A stretch of 39,436 nt of DNA from Xanthobacteraceae bacterium (lineage in GTDB: Bacteria > Pseudomonadota > Alphaproteobacteria > Rhizobiales > Xanthobacteraceae), in assembly GCA_030041005.1 (NCBI GenBank), contig JASHOR010000001.1:1-39436 (forward strand), written 5' to 3'. This document shows, piece by piece, positions 24,596-33,082 of the stretch. Both the position numbers and the translations under genes were made by a program. Position 1 is the stretch's first letter. The number at the start of each line of letters is the position of its first letter. The notes under the pieces were generated by a model. It was not told the origin of the DNA. It did not search any database and saw only the letters and a program-made list of their open reading frames with translations.

Positions 24596-26590
24596 ATGAA
24601 CCGCAAGGAACGCAGAGGCGCCAGGAACCAGGGAGCCGGTCCCGCGAGCCGCTCGCCTGCCGCCACTGCCGCGGCTTACGCCGAGCAGTTCAATGCGGCG
24701 GTCATGTATCATAATGCGGGCGCGCTCGACGAAGCGGAGCGCCGTTACCGCCAAGTGATCGCGGCGTTGCCGCACCACGCCGAGGCGCTCAGCCGGCTTG
24801 GCGCGGTGATGATGCGGCAAGGCAGGCCGGCGGAAGCGATCGCCCACATGGAGCGCGGCCTCGCGGTCAAGCCCGACATGTTCGAGGCGCACGCCAACCT
24901 TGCGCAGGCCTATATGTGGACCGGCCAACGCGAGCGCGCCATCGAGGCCGCCTGTCGCGCGCTCGAATTGAGGGAAATCCCGCAAAGCCGGGCGATGTTC
25001 GCTCAGTGCGTCGGTTTTGCGCGGTTTGCGACCGATGACGGCCGCTACCGCAAGTTCGTGTTGCGGGCGCTGGTGGAGGGCTGGGTGCGTCCGCGCGAGC
25101 TTGCCGGCGTAGCCATCAGTCTCATCAAGGCGAGCCGCGCGACGAAAGAAGCGATCGCTTTGGCCGATGCGATGCAGCCGGAACGCGCGCGCGAGCTTTT
25201 TGCCCCAGCACAGATCGCAGCGCTGGCGCGGGACGAGCTTTTGTGCCGTCTGCTCGAGTGCGATCCGATCGCCGACCTCGACCTCGAACGACTTCTGAGC
25301 CGGCTCCGCTCCGCGCTGCTGGGCGCCGCGATAGCAAATGGCGAAGCGGACGAACCGTTGCTCGGCTTTTATTGCAGCCTGTCGAGACAATGCTTCATCA
25401 ATGAATACGTATTCTCGATAACCGACGAAGAGGCTGAAGATGCGCGGCGGTTGCGTGCCGCGCTGGAGGCGAAAATGGCCGCCGGCGGGTCATGCGCGCC
25501 GCTCTGGCTGGCCGCCGTCGGCGCCTATTTTCCGCTTCATGAGTTGACGAACGCGCAGGCGCTGATCGGGCGCAACTGGCCCCCCGGCATCGACGCACTG
25601 CTGGTCCAACAAGTCGCGGAGCCAGCGCAAGAGCGGGATCTCGCGGCCAGCATTCCCGTCCTCACCGCCATTGAAGACGCGGTGTCGCAGGCGGTGCGCC
25701 AACAATACGAGGAAAGCCCCTACCCGCGCTGGACCAGGCTCGGACCGCCGGCGCAGCCGGCTGCACTTTTCGGCCTGCCGGCAGCGCAGCTCGGCGATGC
25801 GCTGATCGCCGGCTGCGGGACCGGGCTGTCGACGATCGAGTTCGCCAGGCACGCGCGCAGCGCTCGCATTCTTGCCATCGATTTGAGCCTCGCCAGCCTC
25901 GCTTACGCCAAGCGCATGGCGGACAAGGCCGACCTGACCAATATCGAATTCGCCCAGGCCGACATCGTGGAATTGGCCGGTCTCGGGCGGCAGTTCGATT
26001 TCATCGATGCCTCAGGGGTGCTGCATCATCTTGCCGATCCCTGGAAAGGCTGGCGGATCCTCTTGCAGTTGTTGCGGCCAGGCGGCGTGATGCAGCTCGG
26101 TCTCTACAGCGAATTCGCCCGTCGCCACGTTGTCGCTGCGCGCGCACTCATTGCCGCACGCGGCTATCAGCCGATTGCGGAGGATATCCGGCGCTGCCGC
26201 CAGGATATCCTTGCGGCCAAGGACCCGCTCCTCAACTCGGTCAGTCGCGTGGACGACTTCTTCACCACCGGTGAATGCCGCGATCTGTTGTTTCACGTGC
26301 AGGAACACCGAACCACGTTGCCGGAAATCAAATCCTTTCTGGCAACGCACGGCCTGGAGTTTCGCGGATTTTTTCTCGATGCCCTCACCCATTACCGGTT
26401 TGCGGCGCGCTTCCCGCAGCCCGGAGCGGCCCTGCAGCTCGATCGGTGGCACACGTTCGAGACCGAGGCCCCGGACACCTTCGCCGGCATGTACCAGTTT
26501 TCGGTGCGCAAGCCTGGCGCCAACCCGCCCGCCGCAGCAAATCCGCCCACGGCTGCGAAACCGCGCGAGACAGGTGGCGAGGCGAATTAG
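24596..26590 (+). CDS. TPR protein with SAM-dependent methyltransferase domain (copy 2)
   Basis: 664 aa. It begins MNRKERRGARNQ, a basic N-terminus I recall from several Rhizobiales TPR proteins. Three or four TPRs follow (about 30-140: LDEAERRYRQVIAALPHHAE, PAEAIAHMERGLAVKPDM). The middle (CFINEYVFS, AYFPLHEL, VRQQYEESPYPRW) and class I methyltransferase part (IAGCGTGLSTIEFA at about 404-417, AIDLSLASLAYAKRM, FDFIDASGVLHHL) match the protein at 14872 closely, but the TPR array is different and shorter. The C-terminus is a Pro/Ala-rich tail (about 30 residues). No signal peptide. Its stop overlaps that of the convergent Sel1 gene by 4 nt. Confidence 0.9.
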   Translation: MNRKERRGARNQGAGPASRSPAATAAAYAEQFNAAVMYHNAGALDEAERRYRQVIAALPHHAEALSRLGAVMMRQGRPAEAIAHMERGLAVKPDMFEAHANLAQAYMWTGQRERAIEAACRALELREIPQSRAMFAQCVGFARFATDDGRYRKFVLRALVEGWVRPRELAGVAISLIKASRATKEAIALADAMQPERARELFAPAQIAALARDELLCRLLECDPIADLDLERLLSRLRSALLGAAIANGEADEPLLGFYCSLSRQCFINEYVFSITDEEAEDARRLRAALEAKMAAGGSCAPLWLAAVGAYFPLHELTNAQALIGRNWPPGIDALLVQQVAEPAQERDLAASIPVLTAIEDAVSQAVRQQYEESPYPRWTRLGPPAQPAALFGLPAAQLGDALIAGCGTGLSTIEFARHARSARILAIDLSLASLAYAKRMADKADLTNIEFAQADIVELAGLGRQFDFIDASGVLHHLADPWKGWRILLQLLRPGGVMQLGLYSEFARRHVVAARALIAARGYQPIAEDIRRCRQDILAAKDPLLNSVSRVDDFFTTGECRDLLFHVQEHRTTLPEIKSFLATHGLEFRGFFLDALTHYRFAARFPQPGAALQLDRWHTFETEAPDTFAGMYQFSVRKPGANPPAAANPPTAAKPRETGGEAN

Positions 26591-26889
26591 GCCGCCATCG
26601 CAACCGGCGGCGCCTCGTACCTGTTGAGCCGCAGCCAATCGCGCGCGGCGCGTTGCGCGGCGGCGATTTCGCCGTCCGACATCTGATTGGCGATCTCGCG
26701 CCGCAATCGCATCGCCTCGGCATTGCCCTTTGCCGCGGCAAGATTGAACCACTTGTGCGCGCTGACGAGATCGATCGGCACGTCGCGGCCGACCGAATAC
26801 ATCATTCCGAGTTCGAACAGCATGTTGCCGACTGCCGGACCTTCGCCGAACGGCGCGGCGTTGGAGTCGGGAATTTCAAAACGAGCCAT
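26587..26889 (-). CDS. Small Sel1-like repeat protein
   Basis: 100 aa. One Sel1-type helical repeat: GNMLFELGMMYSVGRDVPID and SAHKWFNLAAAKGNAEA, then a helix (MSDGEIAAAQRAARDWL). Sel1 repeats are TPR relatives that mediate protein contacts. No signal peptide at this start. The frame extends 54 codons upstream, but the ATG at 26889 has GGGAG at good distance and gives the N-terminus (MARFEIPDS) I recall for Rhizobiales homologues. It converges on the TPR-methyltransferase with overlapping stops. Function unknown. Confidence 0.82.
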   Translation of the reverse strand: MARFEIPDSNAAPFGEGPAVGNMLFELGMMYSVGRDVPIDLVSAHKWFNLAAAKGNAEAMRLRREIANQMSDGEIAAAQRAARDWLRLNRYEAPPVAMAA

Positions 26890-27258
26890 GATGCACTCCC
26901 CATTTTTTGCGCCGCAAGCTGCCGCTGCGGCGCTTTCGCCGGCTCGATCCGCCCCAGCCGGTATCGCGATAATGCTTGGAAGATTTGAACGGTGATTTAA
27001 GTAACGCGATGAATCGAATCTGAAGCGCACAGCGCCGCTCGTATCCGCCAAGGCAACACGGCGTTAAGGAATGCAGCGTGGCGGCGCGCCCTTTTGGAGA
27101 GAGCGTGCAGTCGCCCGCCATCGGCCGTGAGAGCTCGATGTGCTGTGCCGCCGCGTTTTATGCTTTCCGCCTGGCAAACAAATGGCTGCCTTGTTCGTTG
27201 CGCAAATCCCGGATAGGCACTGCACCAACGATGGGCCCGATTTGAGCGGGAGGAGCCA
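26890..27258. other. divergent intergenic region of Sel1 and DUF2147 genes
   Basis: About 370 bp between two divergent starts. No supported gene, no clear hairpin. Promoters are expected on both sides but could not be placed. Confidence 0.4.
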
Positions 27259-27720
27259 ATGACAAACAATAGCCCGGCATTCGCCGCGTTCGGGCTTTCC
27301 CTGATCGCAGCAGCGACGTTGCTGCCGCCTGCCGTCGGCTGCGCGTTCGCCGCCGATCCGTTGGGAACATGGTACACAGCCGGCAAGGAGAGCCAGGTGC
27401 GCATTCGGCATTGCGGCGACGCGCTCTGCGGGGCGCTGGTATGGCTGAAAGTGCCGAACGATCCGAAGACCGGGCGGCCGAAGACCGACAAGGAGAACGC
27501 CGACGCGAGCGAGCGCAACCGCCATCTCATTGGCGTGGAAATCGTGCTTGGAATGAAGCCGAGCGGCACCCCCGATCAGTGGAAGGGGCGAGTCTATAAC
27601 GCCAAGGACGGCAATACCTATACCGGCTATTTCACCATGATCGGAGCCAACACCGCCACTCTCAAGGGCTGTGCGCTGGGCATCATCTGCAAATCGCAGA
27701 CCTGGACGCGCGCAAAATAG
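27259..27720 (+). CDS. DUF2147 family exported protein
   Basis: 153 aa with a signal peptide (FGLSLIAAATLLPPAVGCAFA, cleavage likely before ADPLGTWYT). The mature part is a DUF2147 domain: GTWYTAGKESQVRIRHCG, LCGALVWLKVP, GRVYNAKDGNTYTGYF, LKGCALGIICKSQTW. Cysteines in CGDALCG and GCALGIIC may form disulfides in the periplasm. The biochemical role of the family is unknown. The ATG has a strong GGGAGGAG motif. The convergent glutathione transferase gene ends 6 bp away. Confidence 0.9.
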   Translation: MTNNSPAFAAFGLSLIAAATLLPPAVGCAFAADPLGTWYTAGKESQVRIRHCGDALCGALVWLKVPNDPKTGRPKTDKENADASERNRHLIGVEIVLGMKPSGTPDQWKGRVYNAKDGNTYTGYFTMIGANTATLKGCALGIICKSQTWTRAK

Positions 27721-27726
27721 TCGGGC

Positions 27727-28515
27727 TCAGCGCGCGCGCTGTCCGAACAGGATCGCGCGCACCCTGGGGTCCTGTGGGTCGACCGCAGAGGCCGCAGGAA
27801 CGCGGATGGCGAATGCGCGCTTGACCGCGGGGCGGCTGCGGATCGTCTCGAACCAGCGTTTGACGCGCGGAAAGTCCGCAAGGTCCTGCCCCTGACGCTC
27901 GGCAAGGCGCACCCAGCCGACGCAAGCGATGTCGGCAATCGAATAGCGGCCGGCCAGAAACTCGCGATCTGCGAGTTCATTATTCATGATGCCATAGAGC
28001 CGATTGACTTCGTCGATATAGCGGCCGATCGCATAATCGATCGGCGCCGGCGCGTAACGACGAAAATGGATGGCCTGTCCCGCCATGGGGCCGAGCCCGG
28101 CCATCTGCCAGAACAGCCATTGCTCCACGCGCACCCGCGCGCGCTCGTCGCGTGGGTAGAATCGTCCGGCCTTGCGGCCGAGATATTGCAGGATGGCGCC
28201 GGACTCGAACACCGAAATCGGTCGCCCGCCGGGGCCGTTCGGATCGACGATCGCCGGAATGCGGTTGTTCGGCGAGATGGCGAGGAAATCCGGTTTGAAC
28301 TGCTCGCCTTTGGAGATGTCGACCGGCCGCACGACGTAAGGCAGCGCGCATTCTTCCAGCATGATCGAAATCTTCCAGCCGTTCGGCGTTGGCCAATAGT
28401 AGAGTTCGATCGGCTGACCGACGCGCCGCGCGCTTGCCGCGCGACGGCGGGCTAGGGCCGGTCGGCTCCGCGTCCCGGCTCGCCTGGTCGGCATTGCGGC
28501 GGACAAATTCGTCAT
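27727..28515 (-). CDS. Glutathione S-transferase family protein (nu class, YfcG/YghU-like)
   Basis: 262 aa. The thioredoxin-like N-terminal domain opens IELYYWPTPNGWKISIMLEE; TPNGxK is characteristic of nu-class/YfcG-like enzymes, which bind glutathione or its disulfide. NNRIPAIVDPNG and FESGAILQYLGRK form the remaining glutathione site. The all-helical C-terminal domain ends FETIRSRPAVKRAF. About 30 extra N-terminal residues precede the domain, so a start at 28494 is possible. An intrinsic terminator lies only 22 bp upstream of the chosen ATG, which is odd for a gene start. Confidence 0.9.
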   Translation of the reverse strand: MTNLSAAMPTRRAGTRSRPALARRRAASARRVGQPIELYYWPTPNGWKISIMLEECALPYVVRPVDISKGEQFKPDFLAISPNNRIPAIVDPNGPGGRPISVFESGAILQYLGRKAGRFYPRDERARVRVEQWLFWQMAGLGPMAGQAIHFRRYAPAPIDYAIGRYIDEVNRLYGIMNNELADREFLAGRYSIADIACVGWVRLAERQGQDLADFPRVKRWFETIRSRPAVKRAFAIRVPAASAVDPQDPRVRAILFGQRAR

Positions 28516-28536
28516 GTCACGGCAACGGAATTGCAG

Positions 28537-28571
28537 AAAAAAAACGGCGTCGCGGGTTGCCCGCGACGCCG
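28537..28571 (-). terminator. Strong intrinsic terminator just before the GST gene
   Basis: On the minus strand a perfect 12-bp stem (CGGCGTCGCGGG and its complement, 3-base loop) is followed by eight Ts. It would end a transcript arriving from higher coordinates, for instance from the lysine-rich small gene 335 bp away, or act as an attenuator in the leader of the glutathione transferase gene. Confidence 0.9.
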
Positions 28572-28905
28572 ACGAAAGTTCTATCCGTGACGGCATCCCT
28601 GCCACACCAAGGGCGTCGGCGAGATGCCAAGGATCAAGTTCGCTGGTTTCTTTCGCCAGGGCGAGGCCGGGAATCTCCAGCCTTGGTCTTCGCCGCCGCC
28701 GCTACTGCGTGTTAGCGCGTTGCGAACGAGCACGAAGCTTGAGCCTCCGTCCCGCCGACGCCCTCTGTTGATCACCTGAGCCGGCGCGTCTTGGCGGAGT
28801 CTTGACGGATCGTTGTGCCGATCATCGATCCCGCCGCGACGCCAACCGGCCCGTGTGACGCGATCTCCGACTTCGAGCGATGCCGAAGACCGACAGTGGC
28901 GTCGA
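28572..28905. other. unassigned stretch between small lysine-rich gene and terminator
   Basis: About 330 bp. Minus-strand frames are open for up to 60 codons but give no recognisable protein. Because it ends in a strong minus-strand terminator, it may be the 3' part of the lysine-rich gene's transcript or an independent small RNA. Confidence 0.35.
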
Positions 28906-28980
28906 CTACTTCTTCTTCCGGCGCTTGGTCTTCTTCGCCGTCTTCTTCGCCGCTGCTTTCGTCTTTCGCTTCTTCGCCAT
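28906..28980 (-). CDS. 24-residue lysine-rich basic protein
   Basis: The product starts MAKKRKTKAAAKKTAKKTK and ends RRKKK: 24 aa, over half Lys/Arg, the remainder Ala and Thr. AGGAGGG lies at 6-7 nt before the ATG, among the strongest Shine-Dalgarno matches in the window, so translation is likely. It resembles the Lys/Ala-rich tails of bacterial histone H1-like proteins and may bind DNA or RNA; that is inference. A stem-loop lies in its leader at 29019-29046. Confidence 0.7.
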   Translation of the reverse strand: MAKKRKTKAAAKKTAKKTKRRKKK

Positions 28981-29018
28981 TGCTGCCCTCCTAGCCTGAG
29001 TGGATGGCGACATCGGTG

Positions 29019-29046
29019 CAGTGCACTCGCGAATCGAGCTGCACTG
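29019..29046 (-). promoter_or_regulatory. Stem-loop in the leader of the lysine-rich gene
   Basis: CAGTGCA and TGCACTG frame CTCG and CGAG with one bulged base and a short loop, 38 bp upstream of the ATG at 28980. It could be an operator (dyad) or an mRNA leader structure. There is no T-run, so it is not a terminator. Confidence 0.5.
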
Positions 29047-29266
29047 TAATCCGCTTACACCAGCGGCAAAAAAATAACAGTGTTTCCGCGCAATTTTGTG
29101 CATAGTCGCCCGTTCGCGATGTTGCCGCGCGACGCGCGAGGCGCCCGCAGCGCGCACGCGCAAGCAAATATTCCGGCTCCGCACAATTGGCCGCGCAAGA
29201 TATCGCGCAATGCAGAAGTGCCGATGAAATAAGGCTTTCCGCAACGTCCGCCGAACTGTCATGGCG

Positions 29267-29293
29267 ATGCGCGCGCGCTCATCGCGCGCGCAT
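29267..29293. other. CG-repeat hairpin
   Basis: ATGCGCGCGCG and CGCGCGCGCAT form a perfect 11-bp stem around CTCAT in the non-coding stretch upstream of gatB's 3' end. No T-run. Alternating CG could also adopt Z-DNA; function unknown. Confidence 0.55.
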
Positions 29294-29579
29294 GAAACGG
29301 CGCCGTCGCACGCGCAACGCCGCGCGAGCGACGCAATTCACCATGCGAAAAAATTTTGCCGCGGCAGGCGCGAAGAACGCGTCAACAGCCTTGTCGCCAC
29401 GCAAAAACGAGCGAATCGGTGCCAAGTGATTCGCGCCGACACGCGCGCAAACGACGCCTTCGGAGGTCGCGCGAGACCTCTTCGCATCTCTTCGCAACGT
29501 CGTCGCGCCGAAAATTTTCGATCCGCCTTTCGGACTGCGCTGCGATCTGCGTGCGTGCGGGAACCAAAGCGGCGAATGC

Positions 29580-31058
29580 TCAGAGACCGAGCTTCGTCTT
29601 CAAGAGATCGTTCACGGCTTGCGGGTTCGCTTTGCCGCCCGACGCCTTCATGACCTGACCGACAAACCAGCCGATCGCCTTCGGATTCCTCTGCGCGTCG
29701 GCGACCTTGTCCGGATTCTTGGCGATAACGTCATCGATCAGCGCTGCTATGGCCGAAATGTCCGTAACCTGCTGCAGGCCGCGGCTCTCGACGATCGCGC
29801 GCGGATCACCGCCCTCGTTCCACACGATCTCGAAGACGTCCTTGGCAATCTTGCCGGATATCGTGCCATGCGCCACCAGATCGAGGATGGAACCGAGCTG
29901 CGACGGCGTGACCGGTGCAGCAGCAATATCCTTTCCCTCGCGGTTCAGACGTCCGGCAAGTTCGTTGATCACCCAATTGGCTGCGAGCTTTGCGTCGCGA
30001 TTCTTCGCGCCGGTGACGACCGTTTCGAAATAGGCGGCCGTCTCGCGCTCGGCCACGAGCACGCCGGCATCGTAGTCGGTGAGCCCATAGTCGCGCATGA
30101 AGCGTGCTTTCTTCTCGTCCGGCAGTTCCGGCAGCTTCTCGCGCAGATCCTCGACAAGCGACGGCGACAATTCGAGCGGCAGCAGATCCGGATCGGGAAA
30201 ATAGCGGTAATCGTGCGCTTCCTCCTTGGTACGCATGGAGCGCGTCTCGCCGTTATCGGGATCGAACAGGCGCGTCTCCTGCTCGATCGTGCCGCCGTCC
30301 TCGATGACGCCGATCTGCCGCCAGGCCTCGTGCTCGATCGCCTGTCCGATGAACCGGATCGAATTGAGATTCTTGATCTCGCAGCGCGTGCCAAGCGGCG
30401 CGCCCGGACGCCGCACCGAAACGTTGACGTCGGCGCGCAGATGACCCTTCTCCATGTCGCCATCGCAGGTGCCGAGATACCGCAAAATGGTACGCAGTTT
30501 GCCGAGGAACGCTTTCGCCTGCTCGGCCGAGCGCAGATCGGGACGCGTCACGATCTCCATCAGCGCCACGCCCGAGCGGTTGAGATCGACCAGCGACATT
30601 GCCGGATGCTGCTCGTGCAGCAATTTTCCCGCGTCCTGCTCGAGGTGCAGCCGCTCGATGCCGACGCGGAACGCGTCGCCGTCGGGCATCTCGACCAAGA
30701 CTTCGCCCTCGCCGACGATGGGCGATTTGTACTGGCTGATCTGGTAGCCCTGCGGCAGATCCGGATAGAAGTAATTCTTGCGATCGAATACCGATTTCAG
30801 ATTGACCTTCGCCTTCAGACCCAGCCCGGTACGCACCGCCTGGCGCACGCATTCTGCGTTGATGACCGGCAGCATTCCCGGCATGGCGGCATCAACCAGC
30901 GACACATGCTCGTTCGGACCGCCGCCGAACGCGGCGGCGGCGCCGGAAAACAGTTTGGCTTGCGACGTCACCTGGGCATGAATCTCCATGCCGATGACCA
31001 CTTCCCAGTCGCCGCTCGCGCCCTTGATCAGCTTCGATGTTTGTCCCGGTGCGTCCAT
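29580..31058 (-). CDS. gatB: Aspartyl/glutamyl-tRNA amidotransferase subunit B
   Basis: 492 aa, full length. GatB is the tRNA-binding kinase subunit of GatCAB, which converts Glu-tRNA(Gln) to Gln-tRNA(Gln), and Asp-tRNA(Asn) where needed. Hallmarks: [94 protein letters not shown], and a C-terminal YqeY-like tail domain. Alphaproteobacteria generally lack GlnRS, so this is the route to Gln-tRNA; the asnS gene at 35609 suggests the Asn route is not required. gatC and gatA are not in the window. Confidence 0.98.
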   Translation of the reverse strand: MDAPGQTSKLIKGASGDWEVVIGMEIHAQVTSQAKLFSGAAAAFGGGPNEHVSLVDAAMPGMLPVINAECVRQAVRTGLGLKAKVNLKSVFDRKNYFYPDLPQGYQISQYKSPIVGEGEVLVEMPDGDAFRVGIERLHLEQDAGKLLHEQHPAMSLVDLNRSGVALMEIVTRPDLRSAEQAKAFLGKLRTILRYLGTCDGDMEKGHLRADVNVSVRRPGAPLGTRCEIKNLNSIRFIGQAIEHEAWRQIGVIEDGGTIEQETRLFDPDNGETRSMRTKEEAHDYRYFPDPDLLPLELSPSLVEDLREKLPELPDEKKARFMRDYGLTDYDAGVLVAERETAAYFETVVTGAKNRDAKLAANWVINELAGRLNREGKDIAAAPVTPSQLGSILDLVAHGTISGKIAKDVFEIVWNEGGDPRAIVESRGLQQVTDISAIAALIDDVIAKNPDKVADAQRNPKAIGWFVGQVMKASGGKANPQAVNDLLKTKLGL

Positions 31059-31225
31059 GTCTTTGTGGCAGTCTTCGCGTCACATGTCGTCGCGGCCTAC
31101 GCGGACCGCCCGGGTTACCGCGTTGCCCCGCTTGCGGCAACCCCGTCCGTCACCACGTTCACGACGCGGGCGCGCACCCGCACGCCTTTCGGCGCGCGCG
31201 GTGCGAGCTTTCGATGGCGCGCCAT

Positions 31226-31930
31226 TCAGACCGAGACAGCAAGGCGCTGTGCCGCCCGTTCACAGGTCCGCAGCCGTTCTTGTTGAAGCCGTTGCCCAGC
31301 CTGCCGCACCGCGTCCACGACCGATTGAGGCGCCCTGTCGGGCGAACCGCTGACAGACGGCGGCGCCGGACTGTATTCCAGCTGCAGCTGGATTTGCTGC
31401 GCGATAGTCTCGCCGCGAAGTAGCGCCGCAAGCTGCAAAGCAAAGTCCATCCCGGCGGTGCAGCCGCCGCCGGTCACCAGGTTGCCGTCCACCACGACGC
31501 GCTCGTTCACCGGAATGGCGCCGAACACCGCCAGCAGCGGCATGCTCAACCAGTGTGTGGTGGCGCGCCGGCCGCTGAGCAATCCCGCCGCTCCAAGCAG
31601 TAAAGCCCCAGTGCAGACGGAGGTCACGTATTTCGCCTGCGCCGCCTGTCGGCGCATGAAGCCAAGTACCGCGTCATCATCCATCAGGTGCTGCTGACCC
31701 GGCCCACCGGGAACGACGAGTACGTCGAGCAAGAGGCAGTCATTGCAGCTGACCGTCGGCACGATGACGAGTCCGCGCTCGGTTTTTACCGGCTCGAGCG
31801 TTTTCGCCACGACGTGGACGATCGTATCCGGCAGCCGGGAAAACACTTCATACGGCTCGGCAAAGTCGATTTGCGTCATTCCCGGAAACAGCAGCAGGCC
31901 GATATGGCACGGCGTCGATGTGGATGGCAT
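31226..31930 (-). CDS. DJ-1/PfpI family protein (isonitrile hydratase-like)
   Basis: 234 aa. Glutamine-amidotransferase-like fold: HIGLLLFPGMTQIDFAEPYE, DVLVVPGGPGQ, and the nucleophile elbow SVCTGALLLGAAGLLSGRRA with the catalytic Cys, followed by TTHW. This pattern fits isonitrile hydratase (InhA)-type members, but other activities (glyoxalase/chaperone) are possible. The frame is open 32 codons upstream; the ATG at 31930 with GGAGCG is chosen. It is divergent from a GlxA-type regulator whose N-terminal domain belongs to the same superfamily, with a 114-bp gap. Confidence 0.85.
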   Translation of the reverse strand: MPSTSTPCHIGLLLFPGMTQIDFAEPYEVFSRLPDTIVHVVAKTLEPVKTERGLVIVPTVSCNDCLLLDVLVVPGGPGQQHLMDDDAVLGFMRRQAAQAKYVTSVCTGALLLGAAGLLSGRRATTHWLSMPLLAVFGAIPVNERVVVDGNLVTGGGCTAGMDFALQLAALLRGETIAQQIQLQLEYSPAPPSVSGSPDRAPQSVVDAVRQAGQRLQQERLRTCERAAQRLAVSV

Positions 31931-32044
31931 GAGGCGCTCCCAAATTCTGCGGGGTGCAATTTGGCCGTGACATCGTTTGGCAGCAATGTCATTGTACCTA
32001 TGATTTTCTGCCACTCCGCCAGCCAACAGCCTGCGAGGCCTGCC

Positions 32045-33049
32045 ATGCCGAAGTCAAAAGCGACCGGGCGTCTGATCGCGGTCCTGGCCTTCGAGGGCGT
32101 ACAGCTCCTCGACGTGGCCGGTCCGCTGCAAGCCTTCGCCAGCGCCAACGAGTTGATCAGGGAGACGAGCGGCGCGCATCGCCCGCCTTATCGGATCATC
32201 GTGTCATCGCGCCGCGGCGGTCCGGTGTGCACGTCCGCCGGCCTGCCGCTCTTGACCCAACCGATCGGCCGCACCATCGGCCGGACGCCGATCGACACGC
32301 TGCTCGTTCCCGGCGGCCCCGGCGTTCACGGTGCGCTCAAGGACCCGCACATCGTGCGCTGGGTTCGACGCCAATCTTCTTCCGCTCGCCGTATCGCCTC
32401 GGTGTGTACCGGCGCCTTTTTGCTGGCGGAGACCGGCGTTCTGCGCGGCCGTCGCGCGACGACGCACTGGAAGTCGTGCGGACTGCTGCAGGAACGCTAT
32501 CCAGACATCCATGTCGACGGCAATTCGATCTATGTTCGCGAGGATCGCATCTGGACGTCGGCGGGTGTCACCGCCGGGATCGATCTTGCCCTGGCGCTGA
32601 TCGAGGACGATCTCGGCCGCAAGATCGCGATGCAGGTCGCGCGCCATCTCGTGGTGTTTCTCAAGCGGCCCGGCGGCCAGTCGCAATTTTCGGTGGCGCT
32701 TGAAGCGCAAGCCGCCGCGGCCGACGGCAACGCGCCCAATCATTTCGCGCCGCTGCATGGCTGGATTGCCGACCACCTGACCGGCGATTTGCGCGTGGAG
32801 CGGCTCGCCGAGCAGGCCGGCATGAGCCCGCGCACGTTCGCTCGTATCTACACTGCGAAAATGGGCGTCACCCCGGCGCGCATGGTCGAAAAGCTCCGCG
32901 TTGAGGCGGTGCGCCGCGTCCTCGAAGAGACCGATATGCCGATCAAAGGCATTGCCGCCGCCTGCGGCTTCGGTCAGGAGGAACGGCTGCGCCGCGCCTT
33001 CGCCCGCCAGGTCGGGACCACGCCGGCCGACTACCGGGCGCGATTTTAG
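32045..33049 (+). CDS. GlxA-family transcriptional regulator (DJ-1 + AraC HTH)
   Basis: 334 aa. The N-terminal DJ-1/PfpI-like sensor (IAVLAFEGVQLLDVAGPLQA, LLVPGGPG, ASVCTGAFLLAETGVL, TTHW) occupies about residues 8-200. The C-terminal AraC/XylS helix-turn-helix pair spans about 235-334 (DLRVERLAEQAGMSPRTFAR and GIAAACGFGQEERLRRAFAR). Such proteins activate or repress catabolic genes. The divergent DJ-1 enzyme gene is the natural target. Upstream in-frame starts exist; the ATG at 32045 matches the family N-terminus. Ligand unknown. Confidence 0.92.
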   Translation: MPKSKATGRLIAVLAFEGVQLLDVAGPLQAFASANELIRETSGAHRPPYRIIVSSRRGGPVCTSAGLPLLTQPIGRTIGRTPIDTLLVPGGPGVHGALKDPHIVRWVRRQSSSARRIASVCTGAFLLAETGVLRGRRATTHWKSCGLLQERYPDIHVDGNSIYVREDRIWTSAGVTAGIDLALALIEDDLGRKIAMQVARHLVVFLKRPGGQSQFSVALEAQAAAADGNAPNHFAPLHGWIADHLTGDLRVERLAEQAGMSPRTFARIYTAKMGVTPARMVEKLRVEAVRRVLEETDMPIKGIAAACGFGQEERLRRAFARQVGTTPADYRARF

Positions 33050-33082
33050 CCGCCCGCCGTTACAACGAAGCGAAGCGGCGAG

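Larger units (their letters stand above)
28981..29579. other. gene-free, CGCG-rich stretch upstream of the lysine-rich gene
   Basis: About 600 bp between the small gene and gatB. Dense in CGCG/GCGC and GCGAA words, with several hairpins (29019, 29267). Frames across it are Arg-rich and overlap gatB on the other strand; none is supported. It may hold the promoter of the lysine-rich gene at its left end and degraded repeat sequence elsewhere. Confidence 0.4.

Noticed and set aside
29261-29653. 130-codon Arg-rich plus-strand frame
   Set aside because: It runs into gatB antisense, lacks a ribosome site and has no domain; its basic composition follows from the CGC/GCG-rich DNA.
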